NCBI GenBank assembly: GCA_019914945.1
Contig: CM034113.1
Span: 4,878,850 to 4,942,849 of the forward strand
Reading direction: 5' to 3'
DNA from: Typha latifolia
Taxonomy: Eukaryota; Streptophyta; Magnoliopsida; Poales; Typhaceae
DNA: 64,000 nt
The notes under the pieces: model-generated
The model's input: the letters and a program-made list of their open reading frames with translations, nothing else
Told to the model about the DNA's origin: nothing
Databases searched by the model: none
Part shown: piece after piece, positions 58,505 to 64,000 of the stretch
How positions within the stretch are numbered: position 1 is the first letter of the stretch
How the letters are laid out: each line of letters starts with the position of its first letter
Translations under genes and position numbers: made by a program

Positions 58505-59329
58505 ATGTTTAAAGCCATAGTGTGAAACTATAGGGGTGCCCGCAAGAAAGAGGCAATGGATCGATGTAGAGTTATGATAAAAGAATTCAAGTTGGATATG
58601 CTAGACCTGCTTGAGACACATGCAAGCTAGGATGAAGCGAAGCAAGTGACAAAGACTCTCGGACGCTCCCGGCTCAGGGCAGGTCAGGAGGGATCCTTGT
58701 TCTCTGGAAGGAGCTCGAATGGGTGGAAGTGGCAGCAACGTCTAGATATGCTGCTCACCACACCATCACCTTACAGTCAAGGCCAACTTGGATCTAGTCG
58801 ATGGTTTACGCTAGCAACCACCTTGAAGCTTAGAAAGAGCTACGGGAGGAGCTGACATCTATGGCTATGATCAACAGCCCGTGATTGGAGATTTCAATGC
58901 CTTTATGTCTCCATAAGAGAAGAGATGTAGTGGAGGGGTGGAACTCGGGCCAAAGTGTAAGGCCTTCGCGAAGTTCGTGGATGACTCATGACTGTGTGAC
59001 TTGGGGTATGAAGGGATTCCTTACACTTGGTGCAACAACCAAGCGGGAGATTGCCGCATCCAGATTCACCTTGATCGAGCACTTGGGAACATCGAGTGGC
59101 TGAGCGCCTAGACCGAGCTGCCTCGGTTCACGCGTCGCTCCTCCTCAACGTTCTGCTATCCGATGCTAAGGTGAGAATGTCGTCCAGATTCGAACTTTAC
59201 TAGATGGAGTATGAGGAGTACCAAAAAATCGTCGAGGACACTTGGACGCGTCAGGCTAGGGCAACCCAATGCATGCTTTCATGCACCACATCAGCGACCT
59301 TTGTCGAAACCTACAAAAGTAGAGCGAAG
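58505..59329 (+). pseudogene. ORF2 of the second LINE, endonuclease part, decayed
   Basis: ATG at 58505 gives MFKAIV, a stop, then NYRGARKKEAMDRC, matching the start of the other ORF2. Fragments in different frames follow: 'gattggagatttcaatgcc' encodes the GDFNA motif near 58885, and 'cacttggtgcaacaacca' the TWCNNQ motif near 59025. It is broken throughout and ends at the LTR. Confidence 0.75.
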
Positions 59330-59520
59330 TGTCACGGACTAAGTCTTTGAGATAGACAACGACTGCGGTTGCTTCGCTAAGGTTGCTTCGCTAGGAGCTC
59401 TTGAAGGAAACCAAAAGACACTCAAAAACATGCAAAAGACATGGGGTTGGCATGCCATTTACAGACTCAAGAAGCGAAAAATACAATAGGACCAACATTG
59501 TGAACAAAACGGTCCTAACA
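59330..59520 (-). repeat. Chromovirus 3' LTR (left), 191 bp
   Basis: On the minus strand it starts TGTTAGGACCG and ends ...CCGTGACA. The adjacent bases 59521-59533 read AAGTGGGGGAGTC on the minus strand, a good polypurine tract. Confidence 0.85.
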
Positions 59521-59619
59521 GACTCCCCCACTTAGACTCGGCGTCCTCGTCGAGGTGATCTTCGGCTGCTACCATGATGCTTGACTTCATCTTGACGTGC
59601 TCACCAAGTTCTTCTTTCG

Positions 59620-60789
59620 GTAGGCTTGAACTTTGTCTTCTTCATGCCGCAGAGTTCCTTCAAGTTCTCAACTAGCTTCTGACATTGGAAGATTCTTCCA
59701 TTTGACCAAGTATTCGGTCTCCGTAGCTCCATTGGGTAGAGCCCACACTCTGTCCGCTAAGATGGTGTCAACCTGCCTTCCAAGCGACGCCGTTGTGGGG
59801 TTTGACCGGCTTGACACATTGCGAGAAGGGTCTTCACGATCAGCATGATACGGTTTAAGGAAACTCAGATGGAAAATCGGATGGATTTTAAGCCAAGCCG
59901 GGAGTTGCACTTGGTAGGACACATTGCCTACTTTGTTGACGACAGGAAAGGGGCCTTCATATTTGCGAGCAAGTCCTTAATGCACCTTGCGAAAGAACTT
60001 GAGCGATGCCGGTTGAAGCTTGACCAGCACCAAATCGTCTTTCTTAAAGTCCCGCGGTCTTCTATTCTTGTCCGCCCACTTCTTCATCTTTTGTGTTGCC
60101 TTCTCAAGATAGTCTTTGGCAATCTCTGCATTCCGATGCCACTCTTTGGCAAGGTGATATGCCGAAGGGCTGCTGCCTGTGTAACCCACCACCAGAGTAT
60201 GCGGTGTGGAAGGTTGTTGTCCCATGTTAACTTCGAAGGGGCTTTTGGTGGATGCAGAGCTCCGCTGCAAGTTGTACGAGAATTGGGCAACGTCAAGTAG
60301 CTTGACCCAATCTCGCTGATTGGCACTAACAAAGTGCCGCAAGTATTGCTCAAGAAGAGCATTTATTCTTTCGGTTTGGCCATCAGTTTGGGGATGAAGG
60401 CTTGTGGAGAAGAAGAGTTTTGACCCCAAGAGTTTGAACAACTCTGTCCAAAACCGACCCAAGAACCGAGGATCCCTATCGCTCACGATGTTTTATGGAA
60501 CTCCCCAATACTTGGCCACATGCCTTAGGAACAACCGAGCTGCTTCATCAGCGGTGCAATGCAGCGGAGCTAGTATGAAAGTCGCATACTTTGAGAACCG
60601 ATCCACCACAACCAACACTGAGCCAATGTCCCGTCTTGTCATGATGAGTCCCTCATGGACCCAAAACCGTCGCGTCTTGCCTTCGTCTACAAGCTTCTTG
60701 AGGGTCTCCGCCATCGGATCACTTTGCATCCCCTCGCGAATCTTCTTCATAAGCGACGCTTGCACTTGGCTTATACTCTCATTCGCCAC
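59620..60789 (-). pseudogene. pol: Chromovirus integrase core, C-terminal region and chromodomain
   Basis: 60789-60493 encodes the end of the linker (TLKKLVDEGKTRRFW) joined directly to VLVVVDRFSKYATF. The zinc-binding region and first catalytic Asp are missing, so roughly 100 codons were lost. 60486-59977 continues with SDRDPRFLGRFWTEL, HPQTDGQTERINALLE and FSYNLQRS, carrying the other conserved core residues. 59922-59668 reads VSYQ-type C-terminal motif (SYQVQLPAWLKIHPIFHLSF) and the chromodomain, including VDTILADRVWAL and EYLVKWKNLP. Stops separate the pieces. It would insert element DNA, guided by the chromodomain, but is inactive. Confidence 0.85.
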
Positions 60790-60842
60790 CGCTTTAAGAG
60801 TAGCAAGTTCAGCCTTGCGGCTTAAGGCATTCGCAACCTGAT

Positions 60843-62213
60843 TGGTTCAACCTGGTTTGTATTCCAAAACCGTGTCAAATTCAGCCAAGAATTCTTGCCA
60901 TCTTGCTTGCTTTGGAGAGAGCTTCTTTTGAGTTTGGAAATAACTCAAGGCAACATTGTCGGTCTTCACCACAAAGTGAGCCCCAAGGAGATAATGCCTC
61001 CAAATACGAAGGCAATGCACGACCGTCGTCATCTCCTTTTCATGCACCGTATACCTCCGCTCCGTATCGTTCAGTTTGTGACTTTCATAAGCAACCAAAT
61101 GTCCTTCTTGCACAAGAACTCCTCCGATGGCATAATCTGAGGCATCCGTGTGAACTTCAAACGGAAGGGAGTAGTTTGGCAACTGTAATACAGGTTCCTC
61201 CATCACCGCTCTCTTCAAATCTGCAAAGGCTTCTTGACATTTGCTTGACCACTCCCATGAGCAGTCCTTCTTCAGCAAATCAGTCAGCGGTGCCCTCCGC
61301 GAGTAGCTTGCAATGAACTGCCGATAATAGTTGACAAGTCCCAAAAATGAACGAAGTTCTGTCACCTTCGAAGGGACTTGCCAATCATGAATGGCATGGA
61401 CTTTCTCCTCGTCCATGCGAATGCTTCCTCCGCCAACTTTGTGTCCAAGGAACATGATTTCCTCTTGTGCAAAATAACACTTCTCCTTCTTCACATAGAG
61501 GGAGTTGTCCCTTAGCACTTGAATATGGCTTTGAGATGTTGGATGTGCTTTTCCAACGTCTTGCTGTACACCACGATGTCGTCGAGGTAGACCACCACAA
61601 ACTTGTCAAGATACTCATGGAACAGCTGGTTCATGAGTGTACAAAAGGTTGCAGGGGCATTCGTCAAGCCGAATGGCATCACCAAGAATTCGAATGCGCC
61701 ATAACGTGTCACACACGTTGTTTTTGCCTCATCACCTTCCGCAACTCTGACTTGCCAATACCCCGACCACAAGTCCAATTTGGAGAAGTACCACACTCCT
61801 CCAAGTTGATCAAACAAGTCCGCAATGAGAGGGATTGGGTACTTGTTCTTGATCGTCGCTTTATCCAAGGCGTGATAGTCTACACATAGTTGTAGACTTC
61901 CATCATGCTTCTTTTGGAATAGCACTGGCGCCCCAAACGGTGCCTTTGAGCTGCGGATCAACCCGCCTTTAAGCAACTCGTCAAGTTGCTTTCGAAGTTC
62001 CACCAACTCCGGAGGAGACATGCGATATGGTGCACGGGCTGGAGGCTTTGCCCCTGGCTCCAATTCGATCTTGTAATCCACAGCTCGCCGAGGAGGCAAG
62101 GTCTTTGGCAATTCGGGCGGCATCACATCCCTAAACTCCTTCAAAACCCTTGCGACCCCAAGAGGAATTGGGCCATTCTCCAAAGGATCTGTCTCAAGCT
62201 TCAAGGCCACCAA
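60843..62213 (-). pseudogene. pol: Chromovirus reverse transcriptase and RNase H
   Basis: 62213-61512 gives the reverse transcriptase: RAPYRMSPPELVELRKQL, IRSSKAPFGAPVLFQKKHDG, KLDLWSGYWQVRV, MPFGLTNAPATF and the catalytic YLDD in [14 protein letters not shown] one-base shift near 61515 leads to 61518-60847, with [22 protein letters not shown], then RNase H ([25 protein letters not shown]). A TGA after EYKPG breaks the link to integrase. Domain lengths are normal for the family. Apart from the frame break this is the best preserved part. Confidence 0.9.
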
Positions 62214-62249
62214 GAATGTTTGCTTACCCTTCTTGACACCCTTCTTCAG

Positions 62250-62660
62250 CTAAAGAGCTGAAAGTTGCTTTGTCTCCTTTGTCGTCGTCTTCGCCACCGG
62301 GACGACACAAGGGGACTCATCCCCCATGCAAAGAGCATTATGAAACGGCATTGGCACTCCTCTCGCCATTTGCAGAAATTCCATCCCAAGAATGACTTGG
62401 AAGTCATCCAAAGGAACCGCCATGAAGTTGGCCTTGCCTCTCCAAGACCCAACCGCAACATGCACATCCTTCGCTTACCCGATGATCGGTTGAGACTTCG
62501 AATTCACCGTCTTCATTCGACTTGAGTCCTTCAAAAGGAGCAACCCAAGTCGTTGTGCTTCATGGTCTGCTATGAAGTTGTGAGTTCAATGTCAACCAAT
62601 GCCTTCGTCGACTTTCCATTGAGCTCAATGTCGACAAACATTAGCTCATTTGGCTATCAG
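62250..62660 (-). pseudogene. pol: Chromovirus aspartic protease, active-site motif lost
   Basis: The minus-strand reading has MFVDIELNGKSTKALVD followed by I-E where the family has the remainder of its D-T/S-G active site (62585-62593). One base is missing just after, shifting the frame into FIADHEAQRLGL and, after a stop, KDVHVAVGSWRGKANFMAVP then VILGMEFL. It would release mature proteins; both the motif change and the frameshift make it dead. Confidence 0.78.
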
Positions 62661-63888
62661 TTCTTTGAAGGCAAAGACTTCCGCTTCTCCCCCACTTGAG
62701 CCTTGAGTGTGTTTAGAAGCCGCAATGCCCCCATGCGAGGGCCCTTCGTCGACTTCTCATCGTCGCTCTCCGAACTTTGCTCTTGGTCTTGCACTGCATG
62801 AGCGACTTCCGTTGCGGGCAATTCTTCACAAAATGTGGCCCTCCGCATAGGAAGCACCCTCCTCAGGGACTTTTGTTTGGCTTCACACCCTTTTGCCATG
62901 ATCCCTTCTTTTCGCTTTGCATCACCCCTTTGCCTTTTGGCCTTTGGGGCTTTGCATTGCTCATTGAAGGTTTCTTCTTTGGATTTTCAGGGGTTGAATA
63001 ATCCGGCAAGTGCTCCGCCGCAGCTTGGGCCGCTGCTAAGTCAGGAATGTCCCGACATCGCAACTCTGTTTGTGCCTAAGGCTTCAAGCCTTCCAAGAAG
63101 TGAAAAAGCTTGTCCTTCTCCGACATGTCCCGAATGTCCAACATGTGCGTCGAGAATTGTTTGACATATTCTCGAATCGACCCTGTTTCTGTGAGATGTC
63201 GCAAACTCTGTCTTGCGATGAACTCCACATTTTTAGGAAGGAACTGCACCTTCAGCTCCCGTTTCAAATCCTCCCAAGTATTGATGTTCCAGCAGCCACC
63301 TTGGATGTCCTCATAACGAGTCCGCCACCATAGCTTGGCATCTCCATCGAGGTACATCGTTGTGAAGGTGACTTTTGTTTCTTTCGAGTCCGGTCACACC
63401 ACCCGAAAGTATTGCTCAACATCGAAAAGAAAGTTCTCCAACTCTTTGGCATCCCTTGCGCCCTTGTAGCAACGCGGTTCCGGCACTCTGACCCTTCCAG
63501 AATGCCCCTCTACTTGTGCGGCGGGTTGCACGGTGCTCATGGCTCGCGTGAGTACCGTCACCCTTGCGAAGAGGTCCGCTAGTTGCTATTTGAGATGTTG
63601 GACAACTTCCTTGGTGTTATCTCGCAATGTCTCGACCTCGTCGTCGATGTGTTGCTGATACGCCTCCAAGCGATCCACCATATCGCCGAGAGTGTATATT
63701 TGAGCAACATTGGCACTCAATTGCGAGATGTGTGCCTCCATGTCGTCAAGCCGCTCCCTGTTACTTCGATGCCTTTCAGAATCGCTCAGATGGGTCTCCG
63801 TAATCAGCACTAGCACTACTGGTCCTTTGCCCAAATCTGCTGTATTTGCCGCTTGACATGTCTCTCCGCCTTGCTTATGGCGCCCCAT
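62661..63888 (-). pseudogene. gag: Chromovirus gag with CX2CX3HX4C knuckle, in-frame stops
   Basis: Start ATG at 63886-63888 (MGRHKQGGETC). A coiled-coil-like N-terminus (MEAHISQLSANVAQIYTLG) is followed by the capsid-like retrotransposon gag domain: FLFDVEQYFRVV, MYLDGDAKLWWRTRYED, FLEGLKP. A basic linker and the knuckle CFLCGGPHFVKNC follow near 62850. Stops stand after VVQHLK (63586), after FRVV (about 63390), after FLEGLKP (63076) and before GGCFLCG. A frameshift just past the knuckle moves reading to the 62899-62657 frame. Every stop could come from one transition. Confidence 0.85.
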
Positions 63889-63916
63889 TTTGCAAGGATG
63901 TTGCTCTTATCGACCC

Positions 63917-63928
63917 GCTCTGATACCA
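63917..63928 (-). promoter_or_regulatory. Chromovirus primer-binding site
   Basis: Reads TGGTATCAGAGC on the minus strand, two bases inside the right LTR, and is the tRNA-iMet word, as for the copia elements. Confidence 0.88.
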
Positions 63929-63930
63929 CT

Positions 63931-64000
63931 TGTCACGGATAGTCTTTGAGATAGACAAAGACCGTGCGGTGCTCAACTTCCAAGTAGCAAAGTTAAGCCA
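63931..64000 (-). repeat. Chromovirus 5' LTR (right), partial
   Basis: The first 70 bases of an LTR matching the left one in 'agtctttgagatagacaa' and 'gtgcggt'-type words; the rest lies beyond the window. Confidence 0.85.

Larger units (their letters stand above)
56440..59329 (+). mobile_element. Second, older LINE copy, truncated by chromovirus insertion
   Basis: Colinear with the LINE at 44.9 kb from the 5' leader through ORF1 into the ORF2 endonuclease region (equivalent to about 47780). It stops at the chromovirus LTR at 59330. Frame is lost many times and identity is clearly lower, so it is older. The 5' boundary is uncertain because the leaders differ; no target duplication could be read. 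Any remainder would lie beyond the window. Confidence 0.8.
59330..64000 (-). mobile_element. Reina-like chromovirus, minus strand, right LTR cut by the window end
   Basis: Left LTR 59330-59520 and right LTR from 63931 share their outer sequence, beginning tgtcacgga on the plus strand. The primer site lies at 63917-63928, next to the right LTR, and the polypurine tract next to the left, so transcription runs right to left. Order: gag with a CX2CX3HX4C knuckle, protease, reverse transcriptase, RNase H, integrase, chromodomain, in one polyprotein. Short LTRs (191 bp), small size (~4.8 kb) and a C-terminal chromodomain fit the Reina lineage. There are many stops and frameshifts. The target is ORF2 of the second LINE. 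Confidence 0.88.

Overview
The window looks like repeat-rich, mostly AT-rich nuclear DNA of a flowering plant. The evidence is a Ty1/copia retrotransposon with a tRNA-iMet-type primer site, chromodomain-bearing Ty3/gypsy elements, an L1-type LINE with a plant-style DUF4283/zinc-knuckle ORF1 and a terminal RNase H, and a MuDR-type Mutator-like element (MULE). I cannot name the species or choose between monocot and dicot. I see no intact host protein gene, no rRNA or tRNA gene, no CRISPR array and nothing prokaryotic.

Layout. 1-5.4 kb is AT-rich DNA with a copia-LTR-like scrap, a promoter-like CT-rich leader near 1.5-1.8 kb, a GC-richer block and short direct repeats. 5529-15404 is a MULE with ~100-bp inverted termini and a 9-bp target duplication. 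It carries a broken MuDR transposase on the minus strand and a broken Ulp1-like protease on the plus strand, and it is interrupted by a dimer of ~2.8-kb LTR-like units (9753-15297). 15.4-21.5 kb is copy A of a locus also present as copy B at 41.9-56.2 kb. Both have a TATA-box promoter and long intron-like sequence, and only B keeps a candidate 3' end. 17.7-19.6 kb holds gypsy and copia LTR debris inside copy A. 21700-24843 is a third large LTR-like unit, inverted. 26523-32608 is a copia element with both LTRs, a 5-bp target duplication, gag, RNase H and an extra ORF, but no protease, integrase or polymerase. It sits inside an older minus-strand SIRE-like copia element (gag and primer site at 32.8-34.35 kb). 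36819-39244 is a rearranged second copy of the first copia family.

44890-51041 is a full-length LINE with a perfect 16-bp target duplication and a poly(A) tail, inserted in copy B. Next to it are a Tekay-like integrase/chromodomain fragment (51.1-52.4 kb) and a diverged second copy of part of the locus. 56.4-59.3 kb is a second, older LINE, cut by a minus-strand Reina-like chromovirus (59330 to beyond the window end).

The relations are those of nested insertion rather than of a pathway. Order of events can be read in places: locus duplication, then MULE into copy A, then the LTR-like unit into the MULE; LINE into copy B; chromovirus into LINE 2; copia element into the SIRE-like element. Many in-frame stops in the mobile-element genes fit C-to-T or G-to-A change, as expected for old methylated copies. 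The most distinctive signals are the palindrome GCGTTCGAACGC and close variants, arrayed in copia LTRs and recurring in an apparently unrelated repeat family, and several recombination junctions that can be read to the base.
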